From [Eubacterium] saphenum (GTDB lineage: Bacteria; Bacillota; Clostridia; Lachnospirales; Anaerotignaceae): 64,000 nucleotides of DNA. The stretch spans positions 1 through 64,000 of the forward strand of contig SFGI01000003.1 in assembly GCA_004557645.1 (NCBI GenBank), read 5' to 3'. This document shows, in pieces, positions 1-6,788 of the stretch. Within the stretch, counting starts at the first letter, position 1. Each line of letters opens with the position of its first letter. Under the pieces are notes generated by a model that worked only from the letters and a program-made list of their open reading frames with translations, was not told the DNA's origin and did not search any database. Position numbers and translations under genes: made by a program.

Positions 1-53
1 CCGATTACGAAAACTGGACAGCAATCAAAGCCGAAAAGATTTGGGAAAACTAA
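1..53 (+). CDS. 3' end of a protein-coding gene (partial)
   Basis: The frame starting at base 3 reads DYENWTAIKAEKIWEN and then TAA at 51-53, followed at once by a terminator hairpin. The composition looks like a true protein end, but only about 16 residues are visible, so no function can be given. The gene begins before the window. Confidence 0.5.
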   Translation, partial: DYENWTAIKAEKIWEN

Positions 54-69
54 ATAGTAGTTTACAGAG

Positions 70-99
70 CGGATGAGCCTAACGGTTCATCCGTTCTTT
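70..99 (+). terminator. Intrinsic terminator of the upstream partial gene
   Basis: CGGATGAGCC (70-79) pairs with GGTTCATCCG (84-93) with one G-U pair and a TAAC loop, followed by TTCTTTC. It lies 16 bases after the stop codon at 51-53. The T tract is weak. Confidence 0.6.
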
Positions 100-136
100 C
101 ATATGCGTTAGCATGAATCAGAGTGTTTACAATAGA

Positions 137-198
137 AAAACCTCCTTTGATAGCATAAAAGTGGTTTCCAGACCGCTTTTGAAATCAAAGGAGGTTTT
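137..198. terminator. Long bidirectional terminator hairpin
   Basis: The outer arms are AAAACCTCCTTTGA (137-150) and TCAAAGGAGGTTTT (185-198), perfectly complementary. The inner arms are AAAAGTGG (157-164) and CCGCTTTT (173-180). On the - strand the stem is followed by TTTTTCTATTG, so it can end the nitrilase transcript; on the + strand it is followed by GTTTTGTTTTG. Confidence 0.75.
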
Positions 199-224
199 GT
201 TTTGAATGATAAAAATTTATAACA

Positions 225-1025
225 TTATCTTTCGTGATGCTGTTCCCAGAGGGCATGATACAGCTCGGGTTTTCGGTCGGCTTTCAGGGGGAACCCTGCC
301 CGTACTTTCACCACTTCTTCGGGGTCGATATCTACGATGGTCAAGCCGTTGCCGCCTTCCACATGAGCCAATACTTCCCCATTAGGGGAGATCACCATAC
401 TATCGCCGTGATAGGACAGACCGCCGCCGTCACCACTGCGATTCACGCCGATGATAAAGCACTGATTTTCGATGGCACGGGCTTTCAGCAGAGTCATCCA
501 ATGGTCTCTGCGGGCTGTGGGCCAGCTGGCAATGACCGTGATGATGTGGCTCTTTTCAGACAGAATCTGGAAAGGTTCGGGAAAGCGCAGGTCGTAGCAG
601 ATCAGAGGAGAAACGGGCACGCCTTTCACCTGACAGAACTGCAGTTCCGTGCCACCGATATAATGCTTTGCTTCTGCCCCGAAGGAGAAGGGGTGCATTT
701 TCGCATAATCCGCCATCTGATTGCCGTTCTCATCAAAAATGATGCAATGGTTTGTGGAAATGCCATCTTCGTAAACAGGCAGACCGCAGCAGATAGCTAC
801 GCTGTTTTTCTTGGCTTCTTCTTTGAAAAATGCCAGAGATTTACTGTTTTTTCGATCTTCACCATAGGCTTCGGGGTTCAGGGTGAAGCCTGCCAGTGTC
901 ATTTCGGGGAAAACAACGAAATCAACGCCTTTTTCTTTGGCTTCTGTCATCAGGCGGCTGCACAGCTCCATTGCCTTTTCTTTTTCTTCAAAACCCATAT
1001 CGATTTGTCCAAGTGCGATTCTCAT
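225..1025 (-). CDS. Carbon-nitrogen hydrolase (nitrilase superfamily), omega-amidase-like
   Basis: A 266-residue hydrolase that would cleave a C-N bond in a small amide such as alpha-ketoglutaramate; the substrate is inferred. The nitrilase triad is visible: Glu in FPEMTLAGF, Lys in YAKMHPFSF and Cys in LICYDLRFPEPF. The reading frame is open further upstream, but the ATG at 1025 has AGGAGG 6-7 bases before it and gives the standard family N-terminus MRIALGQIDM. It lies 25 bases downstream of the ArsC-like gene and is probably cotranscribed with it. The family also contains biotinidase- and carbamoylase-like members, so the exact amide is uncertain. Confidence 0.85.
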   Translation of the reverse strand: MRIALGQIDMGFEEKEKAMELCSRLMTEAKEKGVDFVVFPEMTLAGFTLNPEAYGEDRKNSKSLAFFKEEAKKNSVAICCGLPVYEDGISTNHCIIFDENGNQMADYAKMHPFSFGAEAKHYIGGTELQFCQVKGVPVSPLICYDLRFPEPFQILSEKSHIITVIASWPTARRDHWMTLLKARAIENQCFIIGVNRSGDGGGLSYHGDSMVISPNGEVLAHVEGGNGLTIVDIDPEEVVKVRAGFPLKADRKPELYHALWEQHHER

Positions 1026-1050
1026 AAAAAACCTCCTAACGTGTGATATC

Positions 1051-1386
1051 TCATTCCCATGTTTTCCAGATATCGGGGCAGAAACCCAGTGTAAATGCCT
1101 TGCCGTTGCGTACGATAGGTGTCGCGAACAGCTCAGGATTTTCAAACAGAGTCGGCTCCCGCTTTGCTTCGTCGATGTAGTCCATATACAGCTTGGTGTA
1201 GGCCTTCGCCTTGCGGTCGATCATATCCTCTACGGGGATACATTTTTTCGCTGCCTCGAAAACTGCCTTTGCCATGCCAAACTGATGTAGGTCGATGTAT
1301 TGGTATTTGATTTTCCGTTCCTTGAAATAACGCTCCGCTTTTTTTGTATCGAAGCACTTCTTAGAACCATAGATCTGTATATTCAT
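1051..1386 (-). CDS. ArsC/Spx-family thioredoxin-fold protein
   Basis: A 111-residue protein of the ArsC/Spx/YffB group, beginning MNIQIYGSKKCFDTKKAERY. Only one Cys is present in the active-site loop (KKCFDTKKAER), as in ArsC-like and YffB-like members rather than the CxxC of Spx. The family has the arsenate-reductase fold; a role in arsenate resistance cannot be claimed because no ars genes are nearby. The start at 1386 is chosen because AAAGGAA precedes it; the longer frame begins upstream of the promoter. It is first gene of a two-gene unit with the nitrilase homologue. Confidence 0.8.
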   Translation of the reverse strand: MNIQIYGSKKCFDTKKAERYFKERKIKYQYIDLHQFGMAKAVFEAAKKCIPVEDMIDRKAKAYTKLYMDYIDEAKREPTLFENPELFATPIVRNGKAFTLGFCPDIWKTWE

Positions 1387-1426
1387 CTGAAAAAGTTCCT
1401 TTCTGAAAAGTTTACGTCTTTTTTTC

Positions 1427-1455
1427 ATTTTAAATGATTTTGGCCTGTGGGGCAA
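1427..1455 (-). promoter_or_regulatory. Sigma-A-type promoter of the ArsC-like/nitrilase unit
   Basis: On the - strand TTGCCC (1450-1455) and TAAAAT (1427-1432) are separated by 17 bases. It diverges from, and overlaps, the xth promoter. Confidence 0.6.
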
Positions 1456-1482
1456 GACAAAGGGCGGTTGTTCTGGTATACT
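1454..1482 (+). promoter_or_regulatory. Extended -10 promoter of xth
   Basis: TATACT (1477-1482) preceded by TGG forms an extended -10; a weak -35, AAGACA (1454-1459), lies 17 bases upstream. It is back-to-back with the ArsC-like promoter. Confidence 0.55.
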
Positions 1483-1513
1483 TAAAGTACTTTTTCTGAA
1501 GGAGGAATGTAAC

Positions 1514-2269
1514 ATGAGAATGATTTCCTGGAATGTAAACGGTCTGCGGGCCGCTGTAGGTAAAGGCTTTTTGGAGTATTTCAAAGAAGCTGATGCGGAT
1601 ATATTTTCTCTGCAGGAAACAAAACTGCAGGCAGGGCAGATTGATCTGGAAACAGAAGGATATCACCAATACTGGAATTATGCGGAAAAAAAAGGATATT
1701 CCGGCGTGGCGGTATTTACAAAAAAGGAACCTTTGGCGGTGACTTATGGGATCAGCGTGGAGGAGCATGACCACGAAGGTCGTGTTATTACGCTGGAATT
1801 TGAAGATTTTTATCACATTACGGTCTATACCCCCAATTCCCAGCAGGAAAATGCCCGTCTGGCTTATCGTATGGATTGGGAAGATGCCTTCCGTGCTTAT
1901 GTGAAGGGGCTGGATGAGAAAAAGCCTGTCATCATTTGCGGTGACCTGAATGTAGCCCATAATGAAATTGACCTGAAAAATCCCTCCACCAACCGTCGCA
2001 GTGCCGGTTTCACCGACGAGGAGAGGGGAAAATTTACGGACCTGTTGGATGCTGGCTTTGTGGATACCTTCCGCCATTTCTATCCCGATGCCACGGGAAT
2101 GTATTCCTGGTGGAGCTATCGCTTCCGGGCAAGACAGAATAACGCCGGATGGCGTATCGACTATTATGTAGTTTCTGAAAGGCTGAGAGAAAAGCTGGTG
2201 GATGCCAAGATCCATACCCAAGTCATGGGCTCTGACCATTGCCCTGTGGAACTGGAAATTGAACTGTAA
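1514..2269 (+). CDS. xth: Exodeoxyribonuclease III / AP endonuclease
   Basis: A 251-residue ExoIII-family nuclease that incises abasic sites and removes 3' blocks in base-excision repair. It has the family start MISWNVNGLRA, the metal-binding Glu in SLQETKLQ, the GDLNVAHNEID motif, and the C-terminal SDHCPVELEIEL with the catalytic Asp-His. AAGGAGGAATGTAAC precedes the ATG. Full length for the family. It is followed after 12 bases by a VOC-family gene, so the two are probably cotranscribed. Confidence 0.95.
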   Translation: MRMISWNVNGLRAAVGKGFLEYFKEADADIFSLQETKLQAGQIDLETEGYHQYWNYAEKKGYSGVAVFTKKEPLAVTYGISVEEHDHEGRVITLEFEDFYHITVYTPNSQQENARLAYRMDWEDAFRAYVKGLDEKKPVIICGDLNVAHNEIDLKNPSTNRRSAGFTDEERGKFTDLLDAGFVDTFRHFYPDATGMYSWWSYRFRARQNNAGWRIDYYVVSERLREKLVDAKIHTQVMGSDHCPVELEIEL

Positions 2270-2281
2270 GGAGATGCAGAT

Positions 2282-2749
2282 ATGAAATTCAAAAATCCTT
2301 TATTGGTCGTAACAGACATGGAGCAGTCGAAGAAATTTTATAAAGAGGTTTTGGGGCTGCGTGTTATCATGGATTTTGGGGCGAATGTGACCCTGACGGG
2401 GGGCGTTTGCCTGCAGACAAAGGAAACATGGCATCAATTTATCCATGCGGAGGAGGACGAGATTCTTTTTGGCGGAAAGAATACGGAAATCTATTTTGAA
2501 GAGGATGATTTTGATGCTTTTGCGGAAAAGCTGCAAAAAATAGAATCCATTGACTATGTCCATCCTGTCATTGAGCATCGCTGGGGGCAGAGAGCGGTCC
2601 GCTTTTACGACCCGGATAAGCATATCATCGAGGTGGCAGAAAACTTGAAGACGGTCTGCAAGCGTTTTCTGGAAAGCGGCATGACAGAGGAAGAAACAGC
2701 GGTTCGCATGGATGTGCCTTTGAAATTTGTAAAGGCCTGTAAGAGATAA
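2282..2749 (+). CDS. Glyoxalase/VOC-fold protein
   Basis: A 155-residue protein with one vicinal-oxygen-chelate domain: PLLVVTDMEQSKKFYKEVLGLRV at the N-terminus and VRFYDPDKHIIEVAE around residues 105-120. The expected metal-side Glu of that last motif is present. A tail of about 35 residues (from KTVCKRF) extends past the VOC domain and looks like a small helical unit. The specific reaction is unknown. It sits between xth and the transglutaminase-like gene. Confidence 0.8.
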   Translation: MKFKNPLLVVTDMEQSKKFYKEVLGLRVIMDFGANVTLTGGVCLQTKETWHQFIHAEEDEILFGGKNTEIYFEEDDFDAFAEKLQKIESIDYVHPVIEHRWGQRAVRFYDPDKHIIEVAENLKTVCKRFLESGMTEEETAVRMDVPLKFVKACKR

Positions 2750-2762
2750 AAGGAAAGAAAAA

Positions 2763-3779
2763 ATGGAACAGTATTACTACAATACATTGAATAAGCCACA
2801 ACAGAATACTTACAATGCCATCAAAGCGGGACTGCAGTCCCTGGCACCGTCCTTTTCCGTGCCTTTACTGGAGCAGAAGCTCCTTTCTGAGGTTTTTATG
2901 AAGGTGCGGCTGGATCATCCTCAGCTCTTTTATGCAGGCACTTTTCAATACCGCTTTTTTCCCGATTCCGAAAATGCGGAGATGGTTCCCGATTATCTCT
3001 TTTAAAAGGGAAAAATCAAGGAGCATCAGAAGGCGTTGCAGGCGCGGGTGGAAAAGTTGATACGCCCTGCGGCGAAGCTGAGTGATATGGAAAAGCTTTT
3101 GTATGTCCACGATTTTATTTGCCAAAATGTGCGGTATGATAAGCTGAAAAAGCAGTATTCCCATGAGATTATTGGCCCTTTGGGTCATGGGGTGGGGGTC
3201 TGCGAGGGCATTGCCAAGGCTGTGAAAATTTTGTGCGACGGGCTGAACCTCTGGTGCGTTATCGCCCTTGCGGAAAATAATCCAGAAAAGGGCGTAAAAT
3301 ATCGCCATGCTTGGAACGTTGTTCGTGTGGATAAAAAATATTACCACTTGGATTGTACCTTCGATAATTCCTTGGGGAATCCGGAAGAGATTCGTTACGA
3401 TTATTTTCTGCTGCCCGATAAACAAATTTTTCGGGACCACGAAAGACTAGTTTGGAAAATGCCTGCCTGTGAGGATGGCGATAGGTTCTATTATAAGGAA
3501 AAGAAGCTGTCCTTCACGAAACTAGAGGATGTGCGGAAACGCTCTGCCCAGGCGGTAAAGAAGGGCAAACCACTGCTGTTCCACTGGCGGGGCGGCTATA
3601 TGACCCGAGAAGTGGTGCAGGAATTTTTGCAGATATTCAAGGAAGAAGCGGCGAAAAAAGAAAAGCACGCCAAGGTTTCCCTGAACTGGGCCCAAGCGGT
3701 GGTGCGGGTAGAATTTATTGCACAAGCCCCTCTGGAAGAGGTGACCATGGAAGAGGCCAACGAAGGGGAAAAAGAATAA
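2763..3779 (+). pseudogene. Transglutaminase-like protein interrupted by an in-frame stop
   Basis: Two open segments, 2763-3005 (80 codons) and 3036-3779, lie in the same frame and are joined without frameshift across a single TAA at 3003-3005 (context YLF-stop-KGKIKEHQKAL). Read through, the product would be about 338 residues with a transglutaminase/protease-like core: Cys in GVCEGIAKAVKIL, His in YRHAWNVVRV and Asp in HLDCTFDN. The core lies wholly after the stop. A GGAG at 3020-3023 precedes a TTG at 3036, so the second part might be restarted. A point mutation, a sequencing error or a recoded stop are all possible. Confidence 0.7.
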
Positions 3780-3793
3780 AGAAAAACAAAAAA

Positions 3794-3830
3794 GACCGAG
3801 AATGGAAATTTCCACTTTCGGTCCTTTTTT
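3794..3830. terminator. Bidirectional terminator between convergent genes
   Basis: GACCGAGAATGGAAA pairs with TTTCCACTTTCGGTC, followed by CTTTTTT on the + strand and preceded by an A run that gives a U tail on the - strand. It separates the transglutaminase-like gene from htpG. Confidence 0.8.
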
Positions 3831-3859
3831 ATGATTAAAGAGGTATTAGAGTAGCTATT

Positions 3860-5902
3860 TTATGCTTCCTGTTCCGCCAGTTTTTCCAGCAGCAGGTTGC
3901 TTCTGTCGATAAAGGCTGTCATTTCTTCGGAAGTCAGGGGGCGGTGGCTCATCAGGGCCAGATCATAGAGCTGATGGCACAGAAGAGAAGCGTCTTCCTT
4001 CTTTTCTTCCTTGCCTGCCATGGAAAGCAGGGCTTTCACCAGCTTGTTGCTGCGGTTCAGCACCAGTGTTTCATCAGGTTTCATATTTGTAAACATTGCC
4101 TTGAATTCTTCGTTGTTTGCATAAGCCTCCATCATTTCCATCATACGTCTGGATTCTTCGGAAAGAAGGATCATGGCAGAAACCTTTTCGGCTTTCAGAG
4201 TTTCCAGTTTCACTTTCAGCTTATCATTGGAAACAGCGGCACGGAACAGATCCTGCATCTGGTTGGATTCGTATTCCTCTGCCTGTTTTTTCGCTTCGGA
4301 AGCTTCTTCCTCGCTCTTTTCCTGCAGGGAATCAATATCCGCATCCACACGCTGTACTTTCAGCTTGATATCCTGATTCTTGTATTCCAGGAAGGAAACG
4401 AAGGGCTTATCAACGGGAGTGTCCATGATGGCTGCTTCCAGACCCTGTTCTTTGAACAGGCGGATATACTGAGCCTGCTGATTTACATCTGATGCGAAAT
4501 AGATGGTGTTTTCATGTTTTTCTTTATTCTTTTCCAGATATTCGGAGATGGTTTCGTAAACGCCGTCAGTTGTTTTCAGCAGCAGTGCATCTTTTACTTT
4601 GTCGTAGAGTTTTTCTTCCCGCATACAGCCATATTTGATGAAGATGTTGATATCATCCCAGAAGCCTTCGAAAGCAGGGCGGTCGTTTTTGAACATCTGG
4701 TTCAGTTTGTCCGCAACCTTCTTTGTGATATAGGCGTTCATTTTTTCCACATAGCCATCATTCTGCAATGCGCTTCTGGAAACATTCAGGGGCATATCGG
4801 GGCAATCCAGCACGCCTTTTAAGAGCAGCAGGAATTCGGGAACAACTTCTTTTACGTTATCTGCGATATAAACCTGATTGCAGTAGAGTTTTACTTCGCC
4901 GTCCATCATATCCATCTGTTCCACCAGTTTGGGGAAGTAGAGGATACCTTTCAGGCGGAAGGGGTAGTCCATGTTCAGGTGGATCCAGAACAGGGGATCG
5001 TTGATATCGTTGAATACTTTATGATAGAAGGCTTTGTAGTCTTCTTCTGTGCAGTCTGCGGGCTTTTTCTGCCACAGGGGATTGGTGTCATTCAGGGGCT
5101 TGGGTTCCTCTGCTTCTGCTTCCGCTTCTTCTGCTGCTTCCTGCTGTTCCTGCAGCATATCCATGGCTGCTTCTTTTGTCAGGTTGGCAGCTTCCTCAGG
5201 GGAAACGTGCAGGGTGTTTGCGTCTTTCTCAGCCGCTGCCGCTGCTGCTTTTTCTTCTTCCGTTTCTTCTTTTACCACATCTACATAGATGGGCACGGGC
5301 ATGAAGGAGCAGTATTTCATCATAGCGGCGTAAAGGGTTGCTTCGTTCAGGAATTCTTTGCCGTCTTCGCCGATATGCAGGGTGATGGTGGTACCTCTTG
5401 TTTCTCTGGTACCGCTTTCCATTTCATAATCGATACCACCTTCACAGCTCCATTTTGCGGCTTCTGCGTCAGTCTGGTAGGACAGGGAATCGATTTCTAC
5501 TTTATCCGCAACCATGAAAGCGGAGTAGAAGCCCAGACCGAAGTGACCGATGATCTCGTTATCATCTTCGGATTTTTCCTGGAATTTTGCCAGGAAATCG
5601 GTTGCGCCGGAGAAGGCGATCTGGTTGATGTATTTTCTGATTTCGTCAGCAGTCATACCGATACCGTTATCGATGACCTGCAGTGTTTTTTCATCCTGAT
5701 TCAGGACAACATGGATCTCATATTTTTCATCGGCGGGGATATCCGCTTCGCCCATCATGGACAGCTTCTGCAGCTTTGTGACTGCGTCGCAGGCATTGGA
5801 TGTCAGTTCACGGATGAAGATATCCTTATCGGTGTAGAGCCATTTTTTGATAATAGGCAGAAAATTTTCACTATTGATAGAAAGATTACCTTTTTCTTGC
5901 AT
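3860..5902 (-). CDS. htpG: Hsp90-family chaperone HtpG
   Basis: A 680-residue cytosolic ATP-dependent chaperone. The N-terminal GHKL ATPase domain shows LTSNACDAVTKL, VIDNGIGMT and IGHFGLGFYSAFMVADK; the middle domain and dimerisation domain follow. It is longer than the usual bacterial length of about 620-640 because residues about 211-270 form a very acidic, Ala-rich linker (EEETEEEKAAAAAAEKD and further) between the N-terminal and middle domains. AGGAGG lies 9 bases before the ATG. A CIRCE operator upstream indicates control by the HrcA repressor. Confidence 0.97.
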   Translation of the reverse strand: MQEKGNLSINSENFLPIIKKWLYTDKDIFIRELTSNACDAVTKLQKLSMMGEADIPADEKYEIHVVLNQDEKTLQVIDNGIGMTADEIRKYINQIAFSGATDFLAKFQEKSEDDNEIIGHFGLGFYSAFMVADKVEIDSLSYQTDAEAAKWSCEGGIDYEMESGTRETRGTTITLHIGEDGKEFLNEATLYAAMMKYCSFMPVPIYVDVVKEETEEEKAAAAAAEKDANTLHVSPEEAANLTKEAAMDMLQEQQEAAEEAEAEAEEPKPLNDTNPLWQKKPADCTEEDYKAFYHKVFNDINDPLFWIHLNMDYPFRLKGILYFPKLVEQMDMMDGEVKLYCNQVYIADNVKEVVPEFLLLLKGVLDCPDMPLNVSRSALQNDGYVEKMNAYITKKVADKLNQMFKNDRPAFEGFWDDINIFIKYGCMREEKLYDKVKDALLLKTTDGVYETISEYLEKNKEKHENTIYFASDVNQQAQYIRLFKEQGLEAAIMDTPVDKPFVSFLEYKNQDIKLKVQRVDADIDSLQEKSEEEASEAKKQAEEYESNQMQDLFRAAVSNDKLKVKLETLKAEKVSAMILLSEESRRMMEMMEAYANNEEFKAMFTNMKPDETLVLNRSNKLVKALLSMAGKEEKKEDASLLCHQLYDLALMSHRPLTSEEMTAFIDRSNLLLEKLAEQEA

Positions 5903-6037
5903 GATAAAAAACCTCCTGAGTAAATTTTTTACAGAGCCGTTGGGAAAGGCAGATATTGTCGGATAAAATCAAATGATATCCATGCAAGCATTGGATATCA
6001 TCCCCTTTTTCCGTGGCTCTGTACGTCACTGATATCT

Positions 6038-6065
6038 ATTTTATCACGCAAAATGGAAAAGTCAA
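6038..6065 (-). promoter_or_regulatory. Proximal htpG promoter
   Basis: On the - strand TTGACT (6060-6065) and TAAAAT (6038-6043) are 16 bases apart, about 135 bases before the htpG start codon and 7 bases downstream of the CIRCE element. Confidence 0.6.
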
Positions 6066-6072
6066 GAAAAAA

Positions 6073-6099
6073 TTAGCACTCATTTCAAGTGAGTGCTAG
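6073..6099. promoter_or_regulatory. CIRCE operator (HrcA binding site)
   Basis: TTAGCACTC (6073-6081), nine bases, GAGTGCTAG (6091-6099). This matches the CIRCE consensus TTAGCACTC-N9-GAGTGCTAA at 17 of 18 arm positions. It lies between two possible htpG promoters, so HrcA would repress htpG until heat stress. Confidence 0.95.
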
Positions 6100-6103
6100 C
6101 AGA

Positions 6104-6134
6104 ATTATAAAACAGATGATGCACCAAGGAGCAA
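6104..6134 (-). promoter_or_regulatory. Possible distal htpG promoter
   Basis: On the - strand TATAAT (6104-6109) stands just upstream of CIRCE, the classical position for HrcA control. The best -35 is TTGCTC (6129-6134) with a 19-base spacer, so the match is imperfect; it overlaps the arm of the long hairpin at 6123-6197. Confidence 0.4.
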
Positions 6135-6197
6135 AAAAATCTTCCCCGCAAAAGGACTAACGTAATATTGCGGATGAAGAATTTTTTGCTCCTTGGT
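6123..6197. repeat. Long near-perfect inverted repeat (28-bp stem hairpin)
   Basis: ACCAAGGAGCAAAAAAATCTTC (22 bases, 6123-6144) pairs with the complementary arm at 6176-6197 with one mismatch. Inside, CCGCAA (6146-6151) pairs with TTGCGG (6168-6173). No gene lies in it. It sits between the terminator of the DUF5721-like gene and CIRCE. It could be a miniature mobile element relic, a structured RNA or a transcription barrier; I cannot tell which. Confidence 0.7.
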
Positions 6198-6205
6198 ACT
6201 GATCG

Positions 6206-6241
6206 GTAAAATAAAATATCTCCGCCCAATGGGACGGAGAT
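6206..6241 (-). terminator. Terminator of the DUF5721-like gene
   Basis: On the - strand ATCTCCG and CGGAGAT (6218-6241) form a stem and are followed by a T-rich tail ATATTTTATTTT, 12 bases past the stop at 6253. Confidence 0.7.
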
Positions 6242-6252
6242 CTGCATTCGAT

Positions 6253-6723
6253 TTATTGATCCTGCAGCTGGATGCCGATGCCGTTTTTCCTGAAGAATTT
6301 CAGCACATATTCTTCCCAGAGCTTTTCAGGGCTTTTATCCAGAGAAAAGGTTTCCTGGGAAATGGCGGTGGTGCAGAGAATAGTGTTGTCCTTGAAGAGG
6401 ATATTCAGAAAAGCGGCTTTCGTATTAGGCAAGTTCGTGGTCTTTTCTTCGGAAAGGGAAAACACCAGCTTGATGGCCTTGGGCAGTTTGTTCCCCTTGA
6501 TGGCATGGAATACGAAGGGGCGCATTTCTTCCCAGCGGACAAAACGGGAAAGTCCTTGTTCCTGTTCTTCGACGGTATAAAAATCCATGTTGCGCTTGCC
6601 TTCGATAACGAAAGAGGCGAAGGTGGTCAGTTCTCCCTGCCGAAAGAGGAAGGAATCGAAGGTATCGCCCTTTAAAAGAAGTGCCATAAATGATTTTGTG
6701 TCGTTGATGGTGAAAGCAAGCAT
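6253..6723 (-). CDS. Conserved clostridial protein, DUF5721-like
   Basis: A 156-residue soluble protein starting MLAFTINDTKSFMALLLKGDTFDSF. It resembles from memory the DUF5721 family of Lachnospiraceae; no enzymatic motif is visible and its function is unknown. It contains one Cys and no membrane segment. AGGAGG precedes the ATG, but that site is paired in a hairpin (6730-6776). It follows the HAAS-FtsW gene after 65 bases on the same strand and may be in the same transcript. Confidence 0.7.
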   Translation of the reverse strand: MLAFTINDTKSFMALLLKGDTFDSFLFRQGELTTFASFVIEGKRNMDFYTVEEQEQGLSRFVRWEEMRPFVFHAIKGNKLPKAIKLVFSLSEEKTTNLPNTKAAFLNILFKDNTILCTTAISQETFSLDKSPEKLWEEYVLKFFRKNGIGIQLQDQ

Positions 6724-6729
6724 ATGAAT

Positions 6730-6776
6730 AATCCTCCTGAGAATGTTGTTTCTATTTTACATTCTTTCGGAGGATT
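6730..6776 (-). promoter_or_regulatory. Hairpin that hides a ribosome binding site
   Basis: On the - strand AATCCTCC (6769-6776 side) can pair with GGAGGATT (6730-6737 side), which is the Shine-Dalgarno of the DUF5721-like gene; GAATG and CATTC extend the stem inside. The ATG follows 6 bases after the stem. The pairing would lower translation unless opened. Confidence 0.5.
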
Positions 6777-6788
6777 TTTCAATCTTAA

